From NCBI RefSeq assembly GCF_030645195.1, contig NZ_JAUSLW010000193.1, forward strand, positions 1 through 32,863: 32,863 nucleotides of DNA, written 5' to 3'. Every line of letters begins with the position of its first letter. Position 1 is the stretch's first letter. Below the pieces are notes generated by a model. It did not search any database, was not told the DNA's origin, and was given only the letters and a program-made list of their open reading frames with translations. This DNA comes from Phenylobacterium sp. Its GTDB lineage: Bacteria; Pseudomonadota; Alphaproteobacteria; Caulobacterales; Caulobacteraceae. The translations under genes and the position numbers were made by a program. Positions 1-7,549 of the stretch are shown piece after piece.

Positions 1-552
1 GGCGTCGGTCCGCCAGACGCCATAATTGCCGAGGGTCGCGCGGACTTCGGCGTTGAAATCCTCTGTCGGGCGCTTGGAGATGATGTTCAGCGCGCCGCCG
101 ATGGAGTTGCGGCCGTACAGGGTGCCCTGGGGCCCGCGCAGAATTTCCGTCCGCTCGATGAACAGCGACGGGGTCGAGGAGTCGGCCATCGAGTTGGAGA
201 AGATGCCATCGGAATAGAGCGCGACGCTGGGGTCGGTGCCGATGGCGTTGGTCAGGCGGCCGAAGCCGCGGATCGCGAGACGGTCATTGTTGGTGTAGCT
301 GAGGCTGGGCGTCATCCGCGCCAGATCCTCGACGGTGGCGACGCCAAGCAGGTCGCGCTTTTCACTGGTGTAGGCCGTCATGGCCACCGGCACATCCTGC
401 AGGCTGGCTTCGCGCTTTTCAGCGGTGACCACCAGTTCCTCGATCATGATCGGGGGGGCGCCGGCTTGCGCCATGGCCGAACCGGCGGACGCCAGTGCGA
501 CGGCGGAGACGCCAGCGACCAGCGCGCTCCGAATAAGCAGAGAATTCCTCAT
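1..552 (-). CDS. TonB-dependent receptor, N-terminal part (cut by window start)
   Basis: Outer-membrane TonB-dependent receptor; 184 codons are visible and the frame is still open at base 1, so the beta-barrel lies outside the window. The start is the ATG at 552, preceded by GGGAGGT. The first ~29 residues form a Sec signal peptide ending SAMA-Q. A TonB-box-like stretch (IEELVVTAEKR) follows, then a plug domain with the usual LFIERTEILRGPQGTLYGRN and GGALNIISKRP motifs. The family imports bulky substrates through the outer membrane using TonB/ExbBD energy. The substrate is not readable here. It lies downstream of the CYP153-like gene on the same strand, but a terminator-like hairpin and 395 bp separate them, so it probably has its own promoter, which carries a cluster of AACGAYGTT motifs. 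Confidence 0.93.
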   Translation of the reverse strand, partial: MRNSLLIRSALVAGVSAVALASAGSAMAQAGAPPIMIEELVVTAEKREASLQDVPVAMTAYTSEKRDLLGVATVEDLARMTPSLSYTNNDRLAIRGFGRLTNAIGTDPSVALYSDGIFSNSMADSSTPSLFIERTEILRGPQGTLYGRNSIGGALNIISKRPTEDFNAEVRATLGNYGVWRTDA

Positions 553-622
553 CCTAGTACCTCCCAACGCCCCCGGAGCTCTTGTACGGCTCTCGGCTGC
601 AACGCGGGTGAAACTGAAGAGT

Positions 623-870
623 CGAACGACGTTCGGATAGGGGTCATTTTCCATTTAAAAACAACAACGACGTTGACGCAACGGAATGAAGAAGACGCCT
701 ACCAGGAGAAAACTCATCATATTATTGCGCATGCGCGTCAATAAAACGATGTTATGCGCGGGCGTTATGCGCGACGTACAAGAAAGTTAATTACGGTATG
801 CAGAACATAGTTATTCGAACGACGTTTTCCGCGGATCGATATGCTTATATGCCTTCGGGGAAACGATGTC
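623..870 (-). promoter_or_regulatory. Cluster of five AACGAYGTT motifs upstream of the TonB receptor
   Basis: The 395-bp gap 553-947 is AT-richer than its surroundings. It holds AACGACGTT at 625-633, 666-674 and 818-826, AACGATGTT at 745-753 and a one-mismatch copy AACGATGTC at 862-870. The first is part of a perfect odd palindrome, CGAACG-A-CGTTCG (623-635). Centres are at 629, 670, 749, 822 and 866, giving steps of 41, 79, 73 and 44 bp. These look like operators for a dimeric regulator of the receptor gene that starts at 552. The regulator is not identifiable. No gene is seen in this gap. Confidence 0.6.
727..773. repeat. Short ATGCGCG repeats in receptor promoter region
   Basis: ATGCGCG occurs at 731-737, 754-760 and 767-773. 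The last two are part of the 10-base direct repeat GTTATGCGCG (751-760 and 764-773). The first lies in the perfect palindrome GCGCATGCGC (727-736). They sit between the third AACGAYGTT copy and its neighbours, so they may be a second regulator's site or part of the same one. Confidence 0.4.
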
Positions 871-881
871 CTTGAAATGAA

Positions 882-912
882 AGCGCCGCCCTCCGAAGGG
901 GAGGGCGGCGCT
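882..912 (-). terminator. Rho-independent terminator after the P450 gene
   Basis: A perfect 13-bp stem (882-894 with 900-912) closes a 5-base loop, about 35 bp past the P450 stop codon. Read on the minus strand, the loop region contains CTTCGG and the hairpin is followed by a T-rich tail (TTTCATTTC). The other side is AT-rich too, so it may act in both directions. Confidence 0.7.
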
Positions 913-947
913 AATATTGTACATACCTATAAGTAAAAAATGGGTCT

Positions 948-2204
948 TCAGTAACGGGTGGGGATGACCACCTTCATGCTCTCATAGCCCTTCACGAAGC
1001 TCGAATAGCTTCGCTTCGGTTCGCCCACGACCTGGATGTCGGGGAAGCGGGCCAGGATCTCTTCCCAGATGATCTTCAGCTGCAGCTCGGCGAGGCGGTT
1101 GCCCACGCAGCGGTGGATGCCGAAGCCGAAGGACAGGTGCTGGCGGGGCCGCTCGCGGTCGATGATGTAGGCGTTCGGGTTGGCGATCACCTCGTCGTCG
1201 CGATTGCCCGAGACGTACCACATGACCACCTTGTCGCCGGCCTTGATGGTCTTGCCGCCCAGTTCGAAGTCGCGGGTGGCGATGCGGCGCATATGGGCCA
1301 AGGGCGTCTGCCAGCGAATCGTTTCCGAGACCATCGACGGGATCAGGCTGGGGTTCTCCCGCAGCTTCTTGTACTGGTCGGGGTTCTGGTTCAGCGCCAG
1401 GACCGAGCCGCTGATGGTGTTGCGGGTGGTGTCGTTGCCGCCGACGGTCAGCAGCACGATGTTCCCGAAGTATTCGCGGGGCTCCATGTTCCGGGTGGCC
1501 TCGCCATGGGCCAGCATGGAGATCAGGTCGCCCTTCGGCGGCGCGTTGACCCGCTCGTTCCACAGCTTGGTGAAATAGGCGTGGTACTCGACGAAGATCT
1601 CCATCTTCTGCTCGATGGTGTCGATCAGGCCCTGGCCCGGCGCCGCGGTGACCACGTCGGACCAGTAGGTCAGCTTGCGGCGGTCTTCCTGGGGCATGTC
1701 GAACAGGGTCGCCAGGGTCATGGCGGTCAGTTCCATCGACACCTTGTCGACCCAGTCGAACTCCTCGCCGATCGGCAACGAGTCGAGGATCTTGGCGGCC
1801 CGCTCGCGGATCAGCGGCTCCAGGATCGCCAGGTTCATCGGCGACACCACCGGGCTGACCGTCTTGCGCTGCACGTCGTGCTTGGGCGGGTCCATGGCGA
1901 TGAACATCGGCAGGGGGCCTTCGCCGGCCGTCTGGTTGGCGATGGTGATCCCGCCCTCGGACGAGAAGACCTCGTGGTTCGTGTCCACGGCCATGATGTC
2001 GTTGTACTTGGTCACCGACCAGTACGGGCCGAACTCGTGCTCGGCGGTGTAGTGGACGGGGTCTTCCTTGCGCAGGCGCTCGAAGACCGGCCAGTGGGCG
2101 TCGTTGCGGAACAGTTCCGGCTGCGCCGGGTCCAGCAGCTCAAGCGGGGTGGCGTAGGCCTTCGCCCGCGCATCGCTGTTGAGATCGATCGATCCGTCGC
2201 TCAT
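948..2204 (-). CDS. Cytochrome P450, CYP153-like (terminal alkane hydroxylase family)
   Basis: Soluble bacterial P450 of 418 residues. The oxygen-binding I-helix reads LLTVGGNDTTRN (251-262), the ExxR motif is ETIR (294-297), and the heme loop FGFGIHRCVG puts the axial cysteine at 366. The I-helix sequence, the stretch RWQTPLAHMRR and the stretch VVMWYVSGNRD are characteristic of CYP153, whose studied members put a hydroxyl on the terminal carbon of medium-chain alkanes. CYP153 enzymes need a ferredoxin and a ferredoxin reductase, often encoded next door; none is seen in this window. The start ATG at 2204 has a strong GGAGG upstream. A 181-bp gap separates it from the MFS gene before it, so it may be transcribed on its own. 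The family is clear; the substrate is inferred. Confidence 0.9.
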   Translation of the reverse strand: MSDGSIDLNSDARAKAYATPLELLDPAQPELFRNDAHWPVFERLRKEDPVHYTAEHEFGPYWSVTKYNDIMAVDTNHEVFSSEGGITIANQTAGEGPLPMFIAMDPPKHDVQRKTVSPVVSPMNLAILEPLIRERAAKILDSLPIGEEFDWVDKVSMELTAMTLATLFDMPQEDRRKLTYWSDVVTAAPGQGLIDTIEQKMEIFVEYHAYFTKLWNERVNAPPKGDLISMLAHGEATRNMEPREYFGNIVLLTVGGNDTTRNTISGSVLALNQNPDQYKKLRENPSLIPSMVSETIRWQTPLAHMRRIATRDFELGGKTIKAGDKVVMWYVSGNRDDEVIANPNAYIIDRERPRQHLSFGFGIHRCVGNRLAELQLKIIWEEILARFPDIQVVGEPKRSYSSFVKGYESMKVVIPTRY

Positions 2205-2385
2205 GTCGTTCCTCCGGTCTTTGGCGAGGCTTTGGCCGAAAATGACTCGTGCGTCAACTTAACAAGGCGCCGCCGCGTCATGCCTGCGCGCTTCTGCCCG
2301 CGCGCTGCGCGCTCAGGACGAAGGCGTGGGCGACCGACTGGTCGCCACACGCCCGCTGATGTCGGGATTTCGGTAGGGCGTCGGC

Positions 2386-3672
2386 CTAGTCGAGCCTGGC
2401 GGGCGCCATTCGGGGCGAAAGCAGATGCACCACCAGCAGGGCCAGCAGGTAGATGCAGCCGCAGACCGCGAAGATCGGGCCATAGCCCCCGGCCTGCTCC
2501 AGCACCTGGCCCACCGACTTGGCCATCACCATGCCGCCGATCCCGCCCAGCATCCCGCCGATGCCGATGACCGAGCCCACCGCGCTCCTGGGGAAGACGT
2601 CGCCGGGCAGGGTGTAGAGGTTGGCCGAGAAGGCCTGGTGGGCGGCGGCCACGAGGCCCACCACCGCGGTGGCGGTCCACAGGTCGTGAATCTGGTTGAT
2701 GAAGAAGTAGGGAAGGGTGGCGAAGGCGCAGAGCAGCATGGTCATCTTGCGCGAGAAGTTCAGGCTGCGCCCGGCCTTCATCAGCCGCGAGGACATCCAG
2801 CCGCCGCCGACGCTGCCGACGTCGGAGATCAGATAGACCGCCGCCAGCACCAGGCCGAAGGTGGTGACGTCCAGCTCGAAGGTCTTCTTGAAATAGTCCG
2901 GCAGCCAGAACAGCAGCATCCACCAGACTGGGTCGATCAGGAACTTACCTAGTGCGTAGGCCCAGGTCTCGCGCTTGCCCGCGACCTTCAGCCAGCTGAC
3001 CTTCTGATCGGAATCCTCGGGGTCGGAGTGGATGTGGGCGAGCTCCGCGGCGTTGACCTTGGGCTCCTTCTCCGGCGCCCGGTACATGATCACCCAGGCG
3101 ACGATCCACAGCAGGCCGATGACCCCGGTGATGACGAAGGCCGCGCGCCAGCCATAGGCCAGCATGATCATGGGGGCGAGCAGGGGGGTGATCACCGCCC
3201 CGATATTGGCGCCGGCGTTGAAGATGCCGGTGGCGAAGGCGCGCTCCTTCTTGGGGAACCACTCGGTGACCGCCTTCACCCCGCCGGGGAAGTTGCCCCC
3301 CTCGCCGATCCCCAGCAGCATCCGCACCAGGAAGAACTGCTGCAGGCTGGTGGCGCCGGCATGGGCGATGTGGGCGATCTGCCAGATGATGAAGGCCGTG
3401 GCGTAGCCGATCTTGGCGCCCACCCGGTCCACGAAGGCCCCGAACACCAGGTAGGAGGCCGCATAGGCCGCCTGGAAATAGAAGACGATGTCGGCGTAGT
3501 CGGTCTCGCTCCAGCCCATCTCCTTGGACATGAAGGGCTTGAGCACCCCCAGCATCTGGCGGTCGACATAATTGATCACCACGGCGGTAAAGAGCAGGGC
3601 GCAGATCACCCAGCGGCGGCGGGTCATCCTGCCGGCCGCCGGGGCGGTCCCGGACTCGGTGGTGGTCGTCAT
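2386..3672 (-). CDS. MFS transporter, hexuronate (ExuT)-like
   Basis: Inner-membrane permease of 428 residues with 12 predicted membrane segments, of the anion:cation symporter type that includes ExuT and related sugar-acid carriers. Visible family features are the N-terminal INYVDRQMLGVLKPFM, the loop GAFVDRVGAKIG and the signature GIGEGGNFPGGVKAVTEWFPKKER. The ATG at 3672 is chosen because AGAGGG lies 8 bases before it and the family's N-terminus begins shortly after; the frame stays open further upstream, into the end of the hydratase gene, but without family similarity. It follows the hydratase by 79 bp on the same strand and probably shares its promoter, which holds a LacI-type operator. 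Role inferred: uptake of galacturonate or another pectin-derived uronate. Confidence 0.88.
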   Translation of the reverse strand: MTTTTESGTAPAAGRMTRRRWVICALLFTAVVINYVDRQMLGVLKPFMSKEMGWSETDYADIVFYFQAAYAASYLVFGAFVDRVGAKIGYATAFIIWQIAHIAHAGATSLQQFFLVRMLLGIGEGGNFPGGVKAVTEWFPKKERAFATGIFNAGANIGAVITPLLAPMIMLAYGWRAAFVITGVIGLLWIVAWVIMYRAPEKEPKVNAAELAHIHSDPEDSDQKVSWLKVAGKRETWAYALGKFLIDPVWWMLLFWLPDYFKKTFELDVTTFGLVLAAVYLISDVGSVGGGWMSSRLMKAGRSLNFSRKMTMLLCAFATLPYFFINQIHDLWTATAVVGLVAAAHQAFSANLYTLPGDVFPRSAVGSVIGIGGMLGGIGGMVMAKSVGQVLEQAGGYGPIFAVCGCIYLLALLVVHLLSPRMAPARLD

Positions 3673-3751
3673 GCCAAGCGCCCTCTGGTTTCTTCGCCTC
3701 GGCGACATCTTTGATCCCCCGCGCCGTCGCCGAGCGCGGGAGCTTGATCGT

Positions 3752-4582
3752 TCAGGTCGCGGGCTTGGCCGGATAGGCCGAGCAGGCGATCTCGCCAAAG
3801 CCGTCGAACCGCACCGCGCCGGTCTGGCCGGCCACGATGTCATGGATGCCGGCGGCGGCGCCCGTGCAGACGTACATGCCCGCCTTCAGCGGCCGGCCCC
3901 GGCGCGCGGTGTTCTCGGCCAGGAAGCGGATCGACTCGATCGGACCCCCTGGCAGGACGAAGGCGCCGCCCTGACCCATCACCTGGTCCTCGATCAGGGT
4001 CTCGCAGCGCAGGTCCTCGATCCGCCGGCCCTTCCAGTCGGCGATCTCCGCGCCGATCATCAGGCCGGCGTTGTTGCCGAAGTCGGCGACCACGGCGGTG
4101 GGGCCCAGGATGTTGATGCTGGCCAGGGGGCTGCCCGCCGGCTCCATGCCGATGTGCATGGCGCCGATCAGTTCGGCGGCCTCCTCGGCCGTCCAGGTCA
4201 GCTTGTCGGCCGGGGCGTCGCGGGCGATGCGGGCCACATATTCGGCCTCCACGGCGGCGAACCCGCCCACGAACACCGGGAAGGGCGTCACGTCGCCGGG
4301 CTTCACATGCCAGATCGCGCGACCGAAGACCGGGCCGCAGATGCGGTTGCTTTGCAGGCGTTCCTCATGCTCGGGCGGCACCCGCCCAACCTTCCAGCCC
4401 ACGACCTCGTCGTGCCACAGTCCGATGGCCGCGTCCTGCACCCGATAGCTGGTGGCCAGGTCGCTCGGCAGGGGGCCGGGGAATTCGGGAAGGGCGTTGG
4501 CCGAGCGCCGCGCGCGGACGAACCGCGCCGCCACGTCGTCCGTGGGGAAGCCTTCGGCCATGCTTGCCGCCGGAACGCTCAC
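3752..4582 (-). CDS. MhpD/HpcG-family hydratase-like protein (FAH superfamily)
   Basis: Protein of 276 residues resembling 2-keto-4-pentenoate hydratase and 2-oxohept-3-enedioate hydratase. Seen: VVGWKVGR near residue 60, the acidic metal-site stretch AAVEAEYVARI, and the C-terminal GAAAGIHDIVAGQTGAVRFDGFG, where the family normally has a G-x-G-preceded strand. Classical members hydrate dienoates made by meta-cleavage of aromatics. Here the partners are a hexuronate-type transporter and a divergent pectate lyase, so a role on a uronate-derived 2-keto acid is an inference worth testing. The start at 4582 is preferred over the internal ATG at 4561 because GGGAGG precedes it. A LacI-type operator at 4635-4648 lies in the divergent promoter. 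Confidence 0.8.
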   Translation of the reverse strand: MSVPAASMAEGFPTDDVAARFVRARRSANALPEFPGPLPSDLATSYRVQDAAIGLWHDEVVGWKVGRVPPEHEERLQSNRICGPVFGRAIWHVKPGDVTPFPVFVGGFAAVEAEYVARIARDAPADKLTWTAEEAAELIGAMHIGMEPAGSPLASINILGPTAVVADFGNNAGLMIGAEIADWKGRRIEDLRCETLIEDQVMGQGGAFVLPGGPIESIRFLAENTARRGRPLKAGMYVCTGAAAGIHDIVAGQTGAVRFDGFGEIACSAYPAKPAT

Positions 4583-4634
4583 GCGAAATCGCCTCCCACC
4601 CCACTCGCCCTCAAAAGGCGCTGTTGTCTCTAGA

Positions 4635-4648
4635 GGAAACCGGTGTCA
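4635..4648. promoter_or_regulatory. LacI-type operator A (hydratase / pectate lyase divergent promoter)
   Basis: GGAAACCGGTGTCA: the right half ACCGGTGTCA matches the palindrome TGACACCGGTGTCA exactly and the left half is degenerate. It lies between two divergent genes starting at 4582 and 4703 and could control both. It shares its half-site with sites at 6359, 6419 and 32292. Confidence 0.65.
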
Positions 4649-4702
4649 TTTTCAAATCAAGTCCCAAATGTGCAATTTCCAGGGACGTCAGGGAGAGCTT
4701 CC

Positions 4703-6031
4703 ATGGGCATCCGTCTGGCCGCGGCCGCGGCGTTTTCGATCCTGCTGGCTGCCGGCGCGGCGCAGGCCGCCGAGCCGCTGGCCTTCCCGGGCGCCCAGGG
4801 CTGGGCGGCGACCACGCCGGGCGGGCGCGGCGGGCGGATCATCAAGGTCACCACCCTGGCTGCGGACGGCCCCGGCTCCTTCCGCGAGGCGGTGGAGGCC
4901 AAGGGACCGCGCATCGTGGTGTTCGAGGTGGGCGGGGTCATCGATCTCGACCGCAAGACCCTCAAGATCACCGAGCCCTTCCTGACCATCGCCGGCCAGA
5001 CCGCGCCGTCCCCGGGAATCACCCTGATCCGCGGCGGCATGGACGTCTCGGCCCATGACGTGATCCTGCAGCACATCCGCGTGCGGCCAGGCGAGGCCGG
5101 TCAGCCCAAGAAGAGCGGCTGGGAGGAGGACGCCTTCTCCACGGTCAGCGGGGCCTACAACATCATCGTCGACCACTGCACCTTCACCTGGGCCACGGAC
5201 GAGAACCTGTCGGTCTCGGGCCTGAGGTTCGTGGGCAAGACGCCGGACGACTGGCGGGCGGCGACCTCGCACCGCATCACCTTTTCCAACAACATCATCG
5301 CCGAGAGCCTGGCCTATTCGACCCACGGCAAGATCGAACACTCCAAGGGCAGCCTGATCCACGACAACGCCTCGGACCTGCTGATCGTCGGCAACCTCTA
5401 CGCCCACAACTATGAGCGCAACGCCCTGTTCAAGGGCGGGGTGCGGGCGGTGATGGCCAACAACCTGATCTTCGATCCGGGCCAGCGGGTGCTGCACTAC
5501 AATCTGCAGGCCAATGAGTGGGGCGACCACCCCTACCAGACCGGCCAGATCGCTGCGGTGGGCAACGCCATGCGGGCGGGGATCTCGACGCCGGATCAGG
5601 TGGCGTTCTTCGAACTCGGGGGCGATGGGGACGTGGAGTACTACGCCCGCGACAACATCGCCGTGGACCGGATCGGCCGGCCGCTGCCGATGCTGGGCCG
5701 CTACACCACCGGCCCAGCGAGGATCATCGAGACCGATGCGCCGCCGACCTGGCCGGAAGGCTTCAAGCCGATGGCGGCCGTGGACGTGCAGAAGTCGGTG
5801 CTGATGAACGCCGGCGCCCGGCCCTGGGACCGGGACTATGACGACGTCCGGCTGCTGGCCGACGTGGCCGAGGGGCGCGGGACGATCATCGATTCCGAGC
5901 AGGCCCTGCACGGCTATCCGAACCCGAAGCCCACGGCCAAGCCGTTCAACGCGGCGGACTGGAACCTCCATGACATGACCCCCAAGCGGCCCGAGGTGCT
6001 GGACTCCAGCGCCAAGGCCAAGGGGACCTAG
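4703..6031 (+). CDS. Secreted pectate lyase, PL1-like
   Basis: Predicted secreted polysaccharide lyase of 442 residues that cleaves polygalacturonate by beta-elimination, giving 4,5-unsaturated ends. It starts with a signal peptide (MGIRLAAAAAFSILLAAGAAQA-A). The mature part opens with LAFPGAQGWAATTPGGRGG, the typical beginning of the parallel beta-helix fold. Other family features are GSFREAVEAKGPRIVVFEVGG, TIAGQTAPSPGITL and the VDHCTFTWATDENLSV region (about residues 156-171) that forms part of the calcium and substrate groove. The ATG at 4703 is chosen over the in-frame ATG at 4643 because it starts the signal peptide and has GGGAGA before it. The LacI-type operator at 4635 overlaps the probable promoter. 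Confidence 0.9.
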   Translation: MGIRLAAAAAFSILLAAGAAQAAEPLAFPGAQGWAATTPGGRGGRIIKVTTLAADGPGSFREAVEAKGPRIVVFEVGGVIDLDRKTLKITEPFLTIAGQTAPSPGITLIRGGMDVSAHDVILQHIRVRPGEAGQPKKSGWEEDAFSTVSGAYNIIVDHCTFTWATDENLSVSGLRFVGKTPDDWRAATSHRITFSNNIIAESLAYSTHGKIEHSKGSLIHDNASDLLIVGNLYAHNYERNALFKGGVRAVMANNLIFDPGQRVLHYNLQANEWGDHPYQTGQIAAVGNAMRAGISTPDQVAFFELGGDGDVEYYARDNIAVDRIGRPLPMLGRYTTGPARIIETDAPPTWPEGFKPMAAVDVQKSVLMNAGARPWDRDYDDVRLLADVAEGRGTIIDSEQALHGYPNPKPTAKPFNAADWNLHDMTPKRPEVLDSSAKAKGT

Positions 6032-6074
6032 GGGGCCGCATCGGCCTCGACGGCGCCCACATGTCGGCCGCCGC

Positions 6075-6350
6075 GGAGGGAAGATAACGGTGCGCCTTGA
6101 GACCTGCGAGCTTGGTCGCCAGGTTGTGGCTGCGCATGTGGTCGCCGGCCGCGATGCCCGCCAACGCGTGGCCGACCGGCCAGCCGTGCTTGCGCACGCG
6201 ATCGCCCGCCAACACCTTGCGCAGAGCCAGTTTGTGGCCCGCGGGGATGTCGGCGCTCACCGGCCAACCATCGACATCATCCGGCCCACCAAGGCCGACA
6301 GGTGCGGTGGCCACGTGGTCCCGCGGATCGATGCGCGACAGGCCGCTCAC
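6075..6350 (-). pseudogene. uxaA: Relic of altronate dehydratase (N-terminal SAF domain only)
   Basis: Reading the minus strand from a GTG at 6350 gives about 92 residues that line up with the start of UxaA. They run from RIDPRDHVATA through IPAGHKLALRKVLAGDRV, KHGWPVGHALAGIAAGDH and SHNLATKL to HRYLPS, comparable with the E. coli stretch GHKFALTDIAKG...YGLPIGYALADIAAGEHVHAHN...YRYQP. Full-length UxaA is about 500 residues, and the catalytic C-terminal domain is absent: similarity stops near 6075, 44 bp from the pectate lyase stop codon. Two conserved positions also differ: KYG is KHG, and the family's EHVHxHN is DHMRSHN, losing one histidine. No good ribosome site is seen at the GTG. I infer a deletion relic. 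A free-standing small subunit of a split altronate dehydratase is the alternative, but no large subunit is in the window. Confidence 0.7.
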
Positions 6351-6358
6351 GCCCCGTA

Positions 6359-6372
6359 TGATACCGGTGTCA
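6359..6372. promoter_or_regulatory. LacI-type operator B (best palindrome)
   Basis: TGATACCGGTGTCA, a palindrome with one mismatched pair (TGA-T/C-ACCGGT-G-TCA). It lies 9 bp upstream of the uxaA relic on the minus strand and 80 bp upstream of the LacI gene on the plus strand, so it probably once served the divergent uxaA gene. Confidence 0.75.
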
Positions 6373-6418
6373 CCGTCCCCGCGACAGGTCCGCTTGGCGC
6401 ACTCCGGGCCGCAGGCTA

Positions 6419-6432
6419 TGACACCGGGACAA
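6419..6432 (+). promoter_or_regulatory. LacI-type operator C (autoregulation)
   Basis: TGACACCGGGACAA: a perfect left half-site followed by a degenerate right half. Its centre is exactly 60 bp from that of operator B, and it ends 19 bp before the LacI start codon. The pair would allow looping and autorepression. Confidence 0.6.
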
Positions 6433-6451
6433 GACAGAGGAAACCACCCCC

Positions 6452-7492
6452 GTGGCGGCACGCGATCCAGGCTCGGACAAGATCAAGCGGCACACCATCA
6501 ACGACGTCGCCCGCCTGGCGGGGGTGTCGAAGAAGACCGTCAGCCGGGTCATCAACGAGAGCCCCTTCGTCAAGGAGGAGACCCGCAAGACGGTGCTCGC
6601 CATCATGCGCGAGACCGGCTACGTCCCCGACCCCCAGGCCCGCGGCCTGGCCTTCCGCCGCTCCTTCCTGGTGGGGCTGATCTACGACAACCCCAACCCC
6701 CAGCACACCATCAGCCACCAGCAGGGCCTGCTGGACGCCATGGCCGGCTCCGGCTTCGAGCTGGTGGTCCGCCCGGTGGACCGCCACTCGCCCCGCCTGC
6801 TGGCCGACATGCGCGACTTCGTGGAGCGCCAGAAACTCTTTGCGGTCGTCCTGCCCTCGCCGGTCTCGGAGGACGAGAAGCTGGCCGCCCTGCTGCGCGA
6901 GCTGGACGTCCCCTATGTGCGGATCGGCTCGGTGGCCCTGGACGAACCCGACCGCATGCTGGTGAGCCACGACGGCCGGGGCGCGGCCCAGGCCGCCCGC
7001 CACCTGGCCGACCTCGGCCACACCCGCATCGCGCTCATCTCCGGGCCCCCCACCTTCCGCTCGTCGATCGAGCGGAAGAAGGGGTTCGAGGAAGGCCTGG
7101 CCGAGCGCGGCCTGCGCCTGGCGCCGGAATACGCCAAGATCGGCGCCTACACCTATGAGTCCGGCGTCAACGCCGCCCACGAACTCTTCGCCCTGGAGGC
7201 CCGCCCCACGGCGGTCTTCTGCCTCAATGACGAGATGGCCACCGGCGTCTACACCGCCGCCCGCGAGGCCGGGCTGCGCATTCCCGAGGACGTCTCGGTG
7301 GTGGGCTATGACGACGCCCCCATCGCCGTGCGCCTGTGGCCGCCCATGACCTCGGTGCGGCTGCCGTTGCGGGACATGGGGCGGATGGCGGGGGAAATGC
7401 TGGTGCCCAATGCGCTGCGGGAGAAGCGGGCGGATGCGCACGAGGTGCAGCCGCAGTTGGTGGTGCGGGGGTCGACGGGGAAGGTGGGGTAA
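6452..7492 (+). CDS. LacI-family transcriptional regulator (probable pectin/uronate repressor)
   Basis: DNA-binding repressor of 346 residues. The N-terminal helix-turn-helix is TINDVARLAGVSKKTVSRVIN (about 15-35), followed by the hinge (ETGYVPDPQARGLAFRRS) and a periplasmic-binding-like effector domain with AARHLADLGHTRIALISGP, PTAVFCLNDEMATGVY and IPEDVSVVGYDD. The start is the GTG at 6452; AGAGGA lies about 11 bases upstream. Two operator-like sites (6359 and 6419) lie just before it, indicating autoregulation. Related sites before the hydratase/pectate lyase pair and before kduI make it the likely repressor of pectin genes. The effector, perhaps 2-keto-3-deoxygluconate or a uronate, cannot be read from sequence. 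Confidence 0.9.
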   Translation: MAARDPGSDKIKRHTINDVARLAGVSKKTVSRVINESPFVKEETRKTVLAIMRETGYVPDPQARGLAFRRSFLVGLIYDNPNPQHTISHQQGLLDAMAGSGFELVVRPVDRHSPRLLADMRDFVERQKLFAVVLPSPVSEDEKLAALLRELDVPYVRIGSVALDEPDRMLVSHDGRGAAQAARHLADLGHTRIALISGPPTFRSSIERKKGFEEGLAERGLRLAPEYAKIGAYTYESGVNAAHELFALEARPTAVFCLNDEMATGVYTAAREAGLRIPEDVSVVGYDDAPIAVRLWPPMTSVRLPLRDMGRMAGEMLVPNALREKRADAHEVQPQLVVRGSTGKVG

Positions 7493-7521
7493 GGGGGCGG
7501 GGGCGTTGCGGCGCCGAACCT

Positions 7522-7549
7522 CCCACGCCCGTCATCCCACGCCCGTCAT
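7522..7549. repeat. 14-bp perfect tandem duplication beside repeat element
   Basis: CCCACGCCCGTCAT occurs twice head to tail (7522-7535 and 7536-7549). The second copy runs into the left end of the palindromic element at 7545, so it may be a slippage or insertion scar. Confidence 0.8.

Noticed and set aside
2329..2346. Hairpin GGCGACC/GGTCGCC between the MFS and P450 genes, considered as a terminator.
   Set aside because: Only 7 bp of stem and no T-rich tail on either strand.
1113..2570. Long open frames opposite the P450 and many other genes (hundreds of codons).
   Set aside because: They are antisense or shifted shadows of real genes in GC-rich DNA; their proteins are low-complexity, rich in R, G, A and P, and show no domains.
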